DNA of 64,000 nucleotides. Source: Gluconacetobacter diazotrophicus PA1 5 (GTDB taxonomy: Bacteria > Pseudomonadota > Alphaproteobacteria > Acetobacterales > Acetobacteraceae). The notes beneath the pieces were generated by a model that had not been told where the DNA came from, did not search any database, and saw only the letters and a program-made list of their open reading frames with translations. Location: positions 3,066,001-3,130,000 of the forward strand of contig NC_011365.1 in NCBI RefSeq assembly GCF_000021325.1, in the 5' to 3' direction. Below are positions 24,825-34,150 of the stretch, piece by piece. Positions within the stretch are counted from its first letter, which is position 1. Every line of letters starts with the position of its first letter. A program made the translations under genes and the position numbers.

Positions 24825-27263
24825 ATGCTGAACCTTGCCGAATATCGCCATCGCCCCTCCGGCCTCGCTGACTTCCTGCCCTGGGCGGCGCTCGTTGGAG
24901 AGGGCGTGGTCATCAACAAGGACGGCTCGTTTCAGCGCACGGCGCGGTTTCGCGGGCCGGACCTCGACAGCGCGACACCGGCCGAGCTGGTCGGCGTCAC
25001 CGCACGGCTGAACAACGCGCTCCGCCGCCTTGGCTCCGGCTGGGCGATCTTCGTCGAGGCGCAGCGGATCGCCGCCCAGACCTATCCCCATTCGATCTTT
25101 CCCGATCCGGCCTCGGCCCTGGTCGATCTCGAACGGCAGGACGCTTTCGAGGAAGCGGGCGCGCATTTCGAGAGCCGCTACTTCCTCACCTTCGTGTGGT
25201 TGCCGCCGGCCGAGGACGCGTCCCGGATCGAAGGCTTCCTTTACGAGGGCCGCTCGCAGAGCGGCGTCGATCCATGGGAGCTGCTGCGCGGCTTCGTCGA
25301 TCGGACCAACCGCGTCCTGCAACTGGTCGAGGGCTTCATGCCCGAGGTCGCCTGGCTCGACGACGGCGACACGCTGACCTACCTGCACTCGACCATCTCG
25401 ACCCGCCAGCAGCGGGTGCGCGTCCCCGAGACGCCGATGCACCTCGACGCGCTCCTGGCCGATGAGCCGCTCGCCGGCGGGCTCGAGCCGCGGCTTGGGT
25501 CGCACCACCTCCGCACGCTGACCATCGTCGGCTTCCCGACCGCGACCCACCCCGGAATCCTCGACGAGCTGAATCGCCTGGCCTTCCCCTATCGCTGGTC
25601 CACCCGCGCGATCCTGCTCGACAAGACCGAAGCGGTGAAGCTGCTGACCAAGATCCGGCGGCAGTGGTTTGCCAAGCGCAAGTCGATCGCCGCCATCGTC
25701 AAGGAAGTGATGACGAACGAGGCGTCGACACTGGTCGACTCCGACGCGGCCAACAAGGCGGCCGACGCGGACCTGGCGCTGCAGGAGCTCGGCACCGACG
25801 ATGTGGGGCAGGCCTACATCACCGCGACCGTCACGGTCTGGGACGAAGAGCCCGGCCTCGCGGCCGAGAAGCTGCGCCTCATCGAGAAAGTCATCCAGGG
25901 CCGCGACTTCACCTGCATGCCGGAAGGGGTGAACGCGCTGGAGGCGTGGCTCGGGTCCATCCCCGGGCACGCCTATGCCAACGTCCGACAGCCGCCGGTC
26001 TCGACGCTGAACCTCGCCCATATGATTCCGCTGTCGGCTGTGTGGGCGGGGCCGGCAAGGGACGAGCATTTCCAGGCTCCGCCGCTGCTGTTCGGCAAGA
26101 CTGAGGGTTCGACGCCGTTTCGGTTGAGCCTGCATGTCGGCGATGTCGGGCACACCCTGATCGTCGGGCCGACCGGCGCCGGCAAATCGGTGCTGCTGTC
26201 GCTGATGGCGATGCAGTTCCGCCGCTATCGCAACAACCAGATCTTCGCCTTCGATTTCGGCGGCTCAATCCGCACCGCCGCGCTCGCCATGGGCGGCGAC
26301 TGGCACGATCTCGGTGGCAGCCTCTCCGCGGGGTCGGAGCATTCCGTGTCGCTCCAACCGCTGGCGCGGATCGACGCCCAGGCCGAGCGCGCCTGGGCGG
26401 CGGAGTGGGTGGCGGCGATCCTCGCCAAGGAAGGCGTCACCATCGATCCGACTGCAAAGGAGCATGTCTGGTCGGCGTTGACGTCTCTGGCGTCCTCGCC
26501 CGTGGGCGAGCGCACCATCACAGGCCTCGCGGTGCTGCTGCAATCGACGGCGCTGAAGCAGGCGCTCCAGCCTTATTGCGTCGGCGGTCCCTCCGGCCGG
26601 TTGCTCGATGCCGAGGTCGAACAGCTCGGTTCCGCCTCGGTCCAGGCCTTCGAGACCGAGGGGCTGATCGGCGCCGGCGCGGCGCCCGCCGTGCTGACCT
26701 ATCTGTTTCATCGCATCGAGGGCCGTCTCGACGGTCGCCCGACGCTGCTCATCATCGACGAAGGCTGGCTGGTCCTCGATGACCCCGCATTCGCGCAGCA
26801 GCTCCGCGAGTGGCTGAAGACCCTGCGCAAGAAGAACGCCTCCGTCGTCTTCGCCACGCAGTCGCTCTCCGACATCGACGGCAGCAACATCGCGCCCGCC
26901 ATCGTCGAGAGCTGCCCGACCCGCATCTTCCTGCCGAACGAACGCGCGATCGAGCCGCAGATCACGGCGATCTATCGGCGCTTCGGCCTCAACGATCGCC
27001 AGATCGAGATCCTCGCGCGGGCGACGCCCAAGCGCGACTACTACTGCCAGTCGCGACGCGGCAATCGCCTGTTCGAGCTGGGGCTCGGTCCCGTCGCGCT
27101 TGCCTTCTGCGCGGCCTCGTCGAACGCCGACCACGCCGCGATCGAGCGCGTCACCGCCGAGAATGGCCGCGAGGCCTTCACGCCCACCTGGCTCGCCGAC
27201 CGCGAGCTTCTGTGGGCAGCCGATCTCATTCCCGACCTGACCAATCTGGAGACGTCATCATGA
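24825..27263 (+). CDS. trbE: Conjugation ATPase TrbE (VirB4 type)
   Basis: An 812-residue VirB4-type ATPase, the largest and most conserved part of the secretion motor. The N-terminal CagE/TrbE domain starts with NLAEYRHRPSGLADFLPWAALV. Walker A is GPTGAGKSV near residue 450 and Walker B is LLIIDEGWLVLDDPAF near 640. The later CPTRIFLPNERA block is typical. The length is normal. The gene ends in an ATGA overlap with trbJ. Confidence 0.95.
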   Translation: MLNLAEYRHRPSGLADFLPWAALVGEGVVINKDGSFQRTARFRGPDLDSATPAELVGVTARLNNALRRLGSGWAIFVEAQRIAAQTYPHSIFPDPASALVDLERQDAFEEAGAHFESRYFLTFVWLPPAEDASRIEGFLYEGRSQSGVDPWELLRGFVDRTNRVLQLVEGFMPEVAWLDDGDTLTYLHSTISTRQQRVRVPETPMHLDALLADEPLAGGLEPRLGSHHLRTLTIVGFPTATHPGILDELNRLAFPYRWSTRAILLDKTEAVKLLTKIRRQWFAKRKSIAAIVKEVMTNEASTLVDSDAANKAADADLALQELGTDDVGQAYITATVTVWDEEPGLAAEKLRLIEKVIQGRDFTCMPEGVNALEAWLGSIPGHAYANVRQPPVSTLNLAHMIPLSAVWAGPARDEHFQAPPLLFGKTEGSTPFRLSLHVGDVGHTLIVGPTGAGKSVLLSLMAMQFRRYRNNQIFAFDFGGSIRTAALAMGGDWHDLGGSLSAGSEHSVSLQPLARIDAQAERAWAAEWVAAILAKEGVTIDPTAKEHVWSALTSLASSPVGERTITGLAVLLQSTALKQALQPYCVGGPSGRLLDAEVEQLGSASVQAFETEGLIGAGAAPAVLTYLFHRIEGRLDGRPTLLIIDEGWLVLDDPAFAQQLREWLKTLRKKNASVVFATQSLSDIDGSNIAPAIVESCPTRIFLPNERAIEPQITAIYRRFGLNDRQIEILARATPKRDYYCQSRRGNRLFELGLGPVALAFCAASSNADHAAIERVTAENGREAFTPTWLADRELLWAADLIPDLTNLETSS

Positions 27264-27997
27264 TCAAGCTGCGCCATCTGGCGGCGGCAAGCGCCGTCGC
27301 ATTGTCGCTGGGCATTGCCGCGCCGCCGGCATCGGCGCAGTGGATCGTCTACGACCCGACCAACTTCAGCCAGAACGTGCTGACGGCCGCGCGCGAGCTG
27401 CAGCAGATCACCAACCAGATCACGATGATCAACAACCAGGCGACGAGCCTGATCAATCAGGCCCGCAATCTCGCCAACCTGCCGATGTCGACGCTGACCC
27501 AGCTTCAGTCGTCGATCGCCCAGACCCAGTCGCTGCTCAGCCAGGCGCAGAACATTTCGTTCAATGTGCAGCGCATTCAGACCGCCTACTCGACCAGCTA
27601 TGGCGCGGCGGCGGGCACGGGCTCGACCACGACAATGGTCGCCAATGCCCAACAGCGATGGCAGAATTCGGTCGGCGCCTTCGAGGACAGCCTGAAGGTT
27701 CAGGCCGGCGTCGTCGGCAACATCCCCACCAACTCCAGCGCCATGACCTCGCTGGTGACGGCCAGCCAGAGCGCGACGGGCGCGCTGCAGGCCGCCCAGG
27801 CCGGCAACCAGCTTCTGGCGCTGCAATCCCAACAGCTTTCCGATGTCGTTGCAGTGCTGTCGGCGAAGAGCCGCGCCGATGCTCTGGAGCAGGCGCGCGT
27901 TGCCGCCGCCGAGGCGCAGGGCCAGCAGAACTACAAGACCTTCTCGACGCGCTCCGGCTATGTGCCGGGCAACGTCACCATGTTCAGCGGCAACTAA
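27260..27997 (+). CDS. trbJ: Conjugal transfer protein TrbJ (VirB5 type)
   Basis: A 245-residue secreted protein. A signal peptide is at residues 1-26 (SAVALSLGIAAPPASA-QW). The mature part is rich in Gln, Asn and Ser, with long helices such as QLQSSIAQTQSLLSQAQN and ALEQARVAAAEAQGQQNYKTFS, typical of TrbJ. It acts in the periplasm and at the pilus tip. The start lies in the trbE stop. Confidence 0.93.
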   Translation: MIKLRHLAAASAVALSLGIAAPPASAQWIVYDPTNFSQNVLTAARELQQITNQITMINNQATSLINQARNLANLPMSTLTQLQSSIAQTQSLLSQAQNISFNVQRIQTAYSTSYGAAAGTGSTTTMVANAQQRWQNSVGAFEDSLKVQAGVVGNIPTNSSAMTSLVTASQSATGALQAAQAGNQLLALQSQQLSDVVAVLSAKSRADALEQARVAAAEAQGQQNYKTFSTRSGYVPGNVTMFSGN

Positions 27998-28006
27998 GGT
28001 GGCGTG

Positions 28007-28336
28007 ATGCTGGGCCGGTCGGAGATTTTCCGCGCCGCCGCGATCGTCGCCCTGATCGCGTGCTTCATCGCGGCGCTCGTCACGATCAATCGGCGTCCCT
28101 CCGCGCCCGCTGCCGACGAGACCTCGCCGACCACCATCGCCCCGGCATCTGATGACCTCTCGGCCGAGCTGCGCCGTTGCAGCGCGCTTGGCCCACAGGA
28201 CGCCGAAGACCCGCATTGCGTGGCGGTCTGGGAGGAGAACCGCCGGCGATTCTTCGGCAGGCCGGCGCGGCCGTTGCCGTCATCGCCCCCGGGCGGCGCC
28301 GCGCCGGCCACTCCTTCGTCAGGAGACGCGCGATGA
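28007..28336 (+). CDS. trbK: Putative entry-exclusion protein TrbK (alternative type)
   Basis: A 109-residue protein with one N-terminal membrane anchor (about residues 6-25) and a polar domain with the family cysteines and RCSALGPQDAEDPHCVAVWEENRRRFFG. It matches the TrbK-alt type seen between trbJ and trbL in alphaproteobacterial ICEs. In IncP plasmids TrbK blocks entry of a second copy. The start is ATG 28007, three bases after a GTG; AAGGTGG is better spaced to the ATG. Confidence 0.85.
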   Translation: MLGRSEIFRAAAIVALIACFIAALVTINRRPSAPAADETSPTTIAPASDDLSAELRRCSALGPQDAEDPHCVAVWEENRRRFFGRPARPLPSSPPGGAAPATPSSGDAR

Positions 28337-29697
28337 ACAACGTCGGCGTCATCGATACCTTTCTCAACACCTTCACCACCTACATCGATTCCGGATTCGG
28401 GCTAATCAAGGGCGAGGTCGGCTATCTTTCCTCCACCCTGATCGTCATCGACATCACGCTCGCCGGTCTATTCTGGGCCTGGGGCGCCGACGAGGACATC
28501 CTCCAGCGCCTGGTCAAGAAGACACTCTACATCGGCTTCTTCGCCTTCATCATCACCAACTTCAATAATCTCTCGGCCATCGTCTTCAACAGCTTCGCCG
28601 GCCTCGGTCTGAAGGCGGGCGGTTCGTCGATCTCGACCGCCGACTTCCTGCGGCCGGGCAAACTCGCCCAGGTCGGGCTCGACGCCGGTCAGCCGCTGCT
28701 CGACGCCGCCAGCCAGATGATGGGTTTCACCAGCTTCTTCGCGAACTTCGTGCAGATCGCGGTGCTGATGGTCTCCTGGCTGCTGGTGCTGATCGCCTTC
28801 TTCATCCTCGCGGTGCAGCTCTTCGTCACGCTGATCGAGTTCAAGCTGACGACCCTCGCCGGCTTCATCCTCATTCCCTTCGCGCTCTTCAACAAGACCG
28901 CGTTTCTCGCCGAGAAGGTGCTTGGCAACATCGTGGCCTCCGGCGTGAAGGTGATGGTGCTGGCCGTCATCGTCGGCATCGGCACCGGGCTCTTCTCGCA
29001 GTTCACCCAAACCTATGCCGGCGGCCAGCCGACGATCGAGCAGGCGCTCTCCGTCGTGCTCGCGGCGCTCGCCATGCTCGGCCTCGGCATCTTTGGCCCA
29101 GGCATCGCTACGGGCCTGGTCTCCGGCGCGCCGCAGCTCGGTGCGGGTGCCGCGGTCGGGACTGGCCTTGCCGTCGCCGGCACGGCGATGGCCGGCGCCG
29201 GAGCGCTCGGCCTGGCCGGAAGGGGAGCGATGGCGGCAGCCTCGGGCACGGCCGCCGCCGCCCGTGGCGGCGCGGCGATGGCTGGCGGCGCTTCCTCCGC
29301 CTACAGCGTGGCCTCGGCCGGCCGCTCCGGCGTCTCGGGCGTGGCCGCCGGTCTTGGCGGGGTCGGCCGGGCCGCCGCGTCTTCAGCGGTAGCGCCTATT
29401 CGCCGTGCGGCGGGCCGCGCCGCCGGCTCGATGCGCGAAAGCTTCGCCGCCGGCGCCCGGTCCAGTTTCGCTGCAACCGGCGGCTCATCCACCCAAGGCA
29501 CGGTCGGCGGCGCGCAGACTGCGGGCGGCAGCGGCGCGACCGATGCCGGCTCGAACCCGTCGGGGCCGCCCGCCTGGGCCCGTCGCATGAAGCAGAACCA
29601 GTCGATGGCGCGCGGCGCGCAGACCGCCGCCCAGGTTCTCAAGTCCGGCGATAGCCATGGCGGCGGCCATTCCGTCGATCTCTCGGGAGGAGAATGA
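28333..29697 (+). CDS. trbL: Conjugal transfer protein TrbL (VirB6 type)
   Basis: A 454-residue polytopic inner-membrane protein of the VirB6/TrbL family, part of the channel. It has six or seven membrane segments in residues 30-260. The segment FEKILG-like region reads FNKTAFLAEKVLGNIVASGVKVMVLAVIVGIG, as in the family. The C-terminal 190 residues are low-complexity Ala/Gly/Ser. The start at 28333 lies in the trbK stop overlap. Confidence 0.92.
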   Translation: MNNVGVIDTFLNTFTTYIDSGFGLIKGEVGYLSSTLIVIDITLAGLFWAWGADEDILQRLVKKTLYIGFFAFIITNFNNLSAIVFNSFAGLGLKAGGSSISTADFLRPGKLAQVGLDAGQPLLDAASQMMGFTSFFANFVQIAVLMVSWLLVLIAFFILAVQLFVTLIEFKLTTLAGFILIPFALFNKTAFLAEKVLGNIVASGVKVMVLAVIVGIGTGLFSQFTQTYAGGQPTIEQALSVVLAALAMLGLGIFGPGIATGLVSGAPQLGAGAAVGTGLAVAGTAMAGAGALGLAGRGAMAAASGTAAAARGGAAMAGGASSAYSVASAGRSGVSGVAAGLGGVGRAAASSAVAPIRRAAGRAAGSMRESFAAGARSSFAATGGSSTQGTVGGAQTAGGSGATDAGSNPSGPPAWARRMKQNQSMARGAQTAAQVLKSGDSHGGGHSVDLSGGE

Positions 29698-30389
29698 GCA
29701 TGGCGATCTTCCGCCGCGCGTCGGTCCGCTACGGCCGCACACCTGAGCCTGAAACCCCATACCAGCGCGCCGCCCAGGCTTGGGACGATCGCATCGGCTC
29801 GGCCCGCGTGCAGGCGAAGAACTGGCGGCTGATGGCCTTCGGCTCGCTGGCGCTCTCCCTGGGCTTGGCTGGCGGTCTCGTCTGGCAATCGACCAATGGC
29901 AGCATCGTCCCCTGGGTGGTGCAAGTCGACAAGCTCGGCCAGGCCCAAGCCGTCGCACCCGCGACCGCGGACTACGCGCCCAGCGATCCGGAAATCGCCT
30001 GGTATCTCGCCCATTTCATCCAGATCGTCCGTTCGCTGCCGGCCGATCCGATCATCGTGCGGCAGAACTGGCTCCAGGCCTACGACTTCACCACCACCTC
30101 GGGTTCGCAGGCGCTCAACGACTATGCCCGCGCCAATGATCCGTTCGCCAAGCTGGGCCATCAGCAGATCGCCATCGACGTCTCGAGCGTGATCCGCGCC
30201 TCACCGTCGAGCTTCCGGGTCGAATGGGTCGAGCACCGCTATCAGGACGGCGCGCTCGCCGACACCTCGCGCTGGACAGCCATTCTCACCGTGGCGATCC
30301 AGCCGCCGACCACCGCCGACGCGCTCCGCAAGAACCCGCTCGGCATCTACGTCACCGCCATCAACTGGTCGAAGGAGCTGGGACAATGA
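29694..30389 (+). CDS. trbF: Conjugal transfer protein TrbF (VirB8 type)
   Basis: A 231-residue bitopic inner-membrane protein of the VirB8/TrbF family. The cytosolic N-terminus carries PYQRAAQAWDDRIGSARVQAKNWR, a membrane segment is at about residues 47-66, and the rest is a periplasmic NTF2-like domain (IVPWVVQVDKLGQA, WYLAHFIQIVRSLPADP). It bridges the inner-membrane parts of the channel. The start is in an ATGA overlap with trbL. Confidence 0.93.
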   Translation: MSMAIFRRASVRYGRTPEPETPYQRAAQAWDDRIGSARVQAKNWRLMAFGSLALSLGLAGGLVWQSTNGSIVPWVVQVDKLGQAQAVAPATADYAPSDPEIAWYLAHFIQIVRSLPADPIIVRQNWLQAYDFTTTSGSQALNDYARANDPFAKLGHQQIAIDVSSVIRASPSSFRVEWVEHRYQDGALADTSRWTAILTVAIQPPTTADALRKNPLGIYVTAINWSKELGQ

Positions 30390-31459
30390 CCCCGCCGATT
30401 TCCATGGAAGCCGGCGGTCCGGCTTCACGTCTTTCAGTCTCTCAGCAGGACCGGCAAGGAGGGATTACGCCTTTCCGTAAAGCCGGCCTTGCGGCTTTGC
30501 TGCTCTCCGTGTCAGCGCTCGGCGGCTGCGCACACAAGTTCATCCCGCCGGACATCAACTATGACAGCGCGACGCTGGCGAATCTCACCGTCGATCCGCC
30601 CGCGCCGGTCAAGATCGTCGAGCTGCCCAAGCCCTTACCCTTGCCGGGTCAATTGAAGCCGCTCAACACGGGCAAGCCCGTCCCGGAGGCGCCCGATCCC
30701 ACCGTGCGCGTCAACCAGGCGAATGCGGCCGCCCGCATCCAGCCAGTTCGCAATGGCTTCATCAACGCCGTGCAGGTCTATCCCTATTCGGCGGGTGCGC
30801 TCTATCAGGCCTACACCGCACCGGGCGAGATCACCGACATCGCGCTGCAGGAGGGCGAGCAACTCGTCGGCACCGGCCCGGTCGCCGCCGGCGACACGGT
30901 ACGTTGGATCATCGGCGACACGGAGAGCGGCGCGGGCGCGACCAAGAAGATCCACATCCTCGTCAAGCCGACGCGGCCTGACTTGGTGACGAACCTCGTC
31001 ATCAACACCGATCGACGGACCTATCTACTTGAGCTGCGCTCGACCGAGAAAACCTACATGGCCTCGGTCTCCTGGCAGTACCCGGAAGACCAGCTCATCG
31101 CGCTGCGCCAGCAGAATGCCGCGGCCGAGACGGTCGCGCCGATAGCCACCGGCGTCGACCTTGCCGCGATCAACTTCCGCTATGCGATCGAGGGCGATAA
31201 CCCCGCCTGGCGACCGCTGCGCGCCTTCGACGATGGTCAGAAGGTCTACATCGAGTTCCCGTCCGGCATCCGCCAGGGCGAAATGCCGCCGCTCTTCGTC
31301 ATCGGGCCCGCCGGCGGCTCCGAGCTGGTGAATTACCGGGTCCGGCAGAACTACTACATCGTCGATCGCCTGTTTGCCGCGGCCGAGTTGCGCCTCGGAG
31401 ACAAGGACAGCGAGCGGCGGGTCCGCATCGTCCGCACCGACGGAAGGCCGCGGTCATGA
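30386..31459 (+). CDS. trbG: Conjugal transfer protein TrbG (VirB9 type)
   Basis: A 357-residue outer-membrane-associated lipoprotein of the VirB9/TrbG family. A lipobox LGGC is found at about residues 46-50, after an unusually long, polar N-terminal extension of about 30 residues. The VirB9 domain is at about 125-345 (FINAVQVYPYSAGALYQAY, TDIALQEGEQL, ILVKPTRPDLVTNLVI, NYRVRQNYYIVDRLF). A later start nearer the hydrophobic part (M at residue 7) cannot be excluded. Part of the core complex with TrbI. Confidence 0.93.
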   Translation: MTPPISMEAGGPASRLSVSQQDRQGGITPFRKAGLAALLLSVSALGGCAHKFIPPDINYDSATLANLTVDPPAPVKIVELPKPLPLPGQLKPLNTGKPVPEAPDPTVRVNQANAAARIQPVRNGFINAVQVYPYSAGALYQAYTAPGEITDIALQEGEQLVGTGPVAAGDTVRWIIGDTESGAGATKKIHILVKPTRPDLVTNLVINTDRRTYLLELRSTEKTYMASVSWQYPEDQLIALRQQNAAAETVAPIATGVDLAAINFRYAIEGDNPAWRPLRAFDDGQKVYIEFPSGIRQGEMPPLFVIGPAGGSELVNYRVRQNYYIVDRLFAAAELRLGDKDSERRVRIVRTDGRPRS

Positions 31460-32658
31460 CGGACGAGCCGGAAGAACAACAGCCGGCGCCGACGCCGGTC
31501 GTGCCGCCCGACCTGCGGCTCAGGGGCGAACGACCGCGCGTCACGCGTCTCTCTCGCAAGGTGCTGATCACGCTCGGAGGGGTGTCTGCGCTCACCGTGG
31601 CCGGCGCACTTGGCTACGCGCTTCAGACCCACAACAAGGGACAGTCCGGCCAAGAGCTGCTCAGCACCCAGAACCGCCCCTCAGCCGAGGGGCTGGCTGG
31701 CCTGCCAAAGGACTACACGGGCCTGCCGCGCCAGGCGCCCCCGCTCGGGCCGCCGCTGCCTGGCGATCTTGGCAAGCCGATCTTGAACGCCGGCGCGGCG
31801 CCCAACACCACGGTCCCAGCGACCACGCCCGATCCGGCGGCGCAGCGCCTTGCCCAAGAGACCGAGGCGGCGCGTGTCAGCCGCCTGTTTGCGCAGACCA
31901 ACGAGCAACCCCAGCCAGTCGGCCTCGTCACGCCTCCGGCGGCGGGGACGCAGAGCGGGCCATCGCCCGCGCCGCCCGTCGACGCCGGCTCCGCGCAGAA
32001 CATGCAGGACCGCAAGACCGCGTTCCTCAACACCACGCCGGACAAGCGGACGGTCAGTCTCGACCGTCTCGAAGCCAAGGCTTCGCCCTATGTCGTGCAG
32101 GCAGGAACGGTGATCCCGGCGGCGCTCATCACGGGCATCCGTTCCGACCTTCCCGGCCAAATCACCGCCCAAGTGACCGAGCCCATCTATGATTCTCCGA
32201 CCGGCCAATACCTGCTGATCCCGCAGGGGGCGAAGCTGATCGGCCAGTACGACAGCTCGGTCGCCTTCGGCCAGAGCCGCATCCTCCTTGTCTGGACACG
32301 CATCATTATGCCGGACGGCAATTCGATCGTGCTGGAGCGCCAGCCTGGCGCTGACACGCAGGGCTATGCCGGCCTCGAGGACGAAGTCGACAACCATTGG
32401 GGCATGCTCTTTAAGGCGGCAGTGCTCTCGACTTTGCTCAGCGTCGGCGCTGAGGCGGGCACGAGCCAGGACGAGAACAACCTGGTGCAGGCGATCCGGA
32501 GCGGCGCGTCGAACAGTATCAGTCAGACCGGCCAGCAGATCGTGCAGCGCCAGCTCAACATCCAGCCGACGCTGACGATCCGCCCGGGCTTCCCGGTGCG
32601 CGTGATCGTCACGCGCGACCTGGTGCTCGCGCCGTACGACCAAGGAGGGAGGCCATGA
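31456..32658 (+). CDS. trbI: Conjugal transfer protein TrbI (VirB10 type)
   Basis: A 400-residue VirB10-type protein that spans both membranes and links the energy modules to the outer pore. A membrane segment is at about residues 35-55, followed by a proline-rich linker (residues 60-180). The VirB10 domain starts at about 200 (SPYVVQAGTVIPAALITGIRSDLPGQ, YLLIPQGAKLIGQYDS, FPVRVIVTRDLVLAPY). Length and order are as in the family. Confidence 0.94.
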   Translation: MTDEPEEQQPAPTPVVPPDLRLRGERPRVTRLSRKVLITLGGVSALTVAGALGYALQTHNKGQSGQELLSTQNRPSAEGLAGLPKDYTGLPRQAPPLGPPLPGDLGKPILNAGAAPNTTVPATTPDPAAQRLAQETEAARVSRLFAQTNEQPQPVGLVTPPAAGTQSGPSPAPPVDAGSAQNMQDRKTAFLNTTPDKRTVSLDRLEAKASPYVVQAGTVIPAALITGIRSDLPGQITAQVTEPIYDSPTGQYLLIPQGAKLIGQYDSSVAFGQSRILLVWTRIIMPDGNSIVLERQPGADTQGYAGLEDEVDNHWGMLFKAAVLSTLLSVGAEAGTSQDENNLVQAIRSGASNSISQTGQQIVQRQLNIQPTLTIRPGFPVRVIVTRDLVLAPYDQGGRP

Positions 32659-32888
32659 GCAAATTGAAACTTGGACCCTTCACAGAGGACAAGCCCGTCA
32701 AAGTAAGTGTTGAACTTCCCGCCGGAGTCCACCGTGATCTCGTCGCCTATGCTGAGACGCTTGGTAGGACAACAGGTCAAGCTGTGCCCGATCCGGTGAA
32801 ATTGATTGTCCCGATGATCACGCGATTCATGGCGACCGATCGAGCGTTCACCAAGGCTCGGCGCGACCAGAGTCAGATCAGGGGCTGA
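32655..32888 (+). CDS. DUF2274 domain protein
   Basis: A 77-residue protein of the DUF2274 family, with KLKLGPFTEDKPVKVSVELPAGVHRDLVAYAE and VPMITRFMATDRAFTKARR. The family is a constant last gene of this trb operon type. It resembles a short ribbon-helix-helix DNA-binding protein. The start overlaps trbI by four bases and has AAGGAGGGAGG before it. The gene end overlaps the end of the convergent LysR gene by about 16 bases. Confidence 0.85.
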   Translation: MSKLKLGPFTEDKPVKVSVELPAGVHRDLVAYAETLGRTTGQAVPDPVKLIVPMITRFMATDRAFTKARRDQSQIRG

Positions 32889-33099
32889 TCGGCGGAAAGA
32901 TCAGGATAGCGTTCGCGTAGCATCTTCAAGAACGGAGACAGGGACGGATTGCTGTTTGCTTGCCGCCAATAGGACCGGAAAGTGAAGCGCATCGGTCCGT
33001 CCAAATCATGCACCTCGCGAAAACTCACGCCGCTTTGGGCGGATCCGATCGCGCCTTCCAGCGCCAGCAGAAGGCCCCAGCCGAGGCTGACCAACGTTA

Positions 33100-34150
33100 G
33101 AGCGTGATGATTTCGGTCTGAATCGGAATATGGGTACCCAGATTGCCGAAAATCTGATTCAACATGCTGTCTGGATTGGAGGCCAGCATGGATGGCGCGT
33201 CCTTATTCGATGGATCTTCGCGACCGGGTTGTGGCAGCCGTGGAGACAGACGGCCTCTCCTGCCACGAGGCCGCGAAGCGCTACGGTGTAGCACCCAGCA
33301 CCGCGATCCGGTGGATGCAGAGCTTTCGGCGGACCGGCAGCGTTTCCCCTGGCCAGATGGGCGGCCACAAGCCGAAACGGCTGACGGGTGCGCATCGGGA
33401 ATGGCTGATCGAGCGTTGCAAGGCGGGGGGCTTTACCCTGCGGGGCTTGGTCGCAGAACTTGCCGGGCGCGGGCTCAGGGTCGATTATCGCTCTGTGTGG
33501 GTCTTCGTCCACGACGAGGGGCTCAGCTTCAAAAAAAACACTCGTCGCAGCCGAACAGGACCGTCCTGATGTCGCCCGACACCGGGCGCGATGGCAAAAA
33601 TACCAACACCTCATAGATCCCGCCCGCCTGGTGTTCATCGATGAAACCTGGACCAAAACCAATATGGCGCCGCTACGCGGCTGGGCGCCGCGTGGCGAAC
33701 GGCTCCGGGCCAAAGTGCCTTGGGGTCATTGGAACACCATGACCTTTATTGCCGCCCTGCGGGTCGATCGGATCGATGCGCCGTGGCTGCTCGATGGTCC
33801 GATCAACGGCGAAAGCTTCCGCATCTACGTCGAGAATGAACTCGTGCCGACGCTCAGGCCTGGTGACATCGTGATCGCTGACAACCTCGGCAGCCACAAA
33901 AACAAGGCAGCACGCGCAGCCATCCGACAGGTCGGCGCGCGCCTGATCCTCCTGCCAAAATACTCCCCAGACCTGAATCCCATTGAACAGGTCTTTGCCA
34001 AGCTCAAGCACCTGCTCCGCAAGGCCGCGGCTCGAAGCCGCGACGCAGTCAGTTCAACCATCGGCGAACTCCTGCGCAGCTACGCTCCCAGCGAATGCGC
34101 CAATTATTTCATAAACTCAGGATATGGACCAACCTAAAATCATCACGCTC
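33100..34150 (+). mobile_element. IS630-family insertion sequence
   Basis: The element has perfect 14-bp terminal inverted repeats: GAGCGTGATGATTT at 33100-33113 and its complement at 34137-34150. It is flanked by the TA duplication at 33098-33099 and 34151-34152, the hallmark of IS630. It is 1,051 bp long and holds a transposase in two overlapping reading frames. It sits inside the LysR gene. Confidence 0.93.
33192..34137 (+). CDS. IS630 transposase (two frames joined at an A8 run)
   Basis: The first frame (33192-33569) encodes the helix-turn-helix part (SMDLRDRVVAAVETDGLSCHEAAKRYGVA). The second frame runs on to 34137 and encodes the DDE domain: VFIDETW, IVIADNLGSHK and the glutamate in YSPDLNPIEQVF. 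The frames meet at eight adenines at 33531-33538, and the second frame is +1 (or -2) to the first. Loss of one A or slippage at this run gives one protein of about 314 residues. Programmed frameshifting or transcriptional slippage is known in this family, so this is probably normal control and not damage. Confidence 0.88.
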
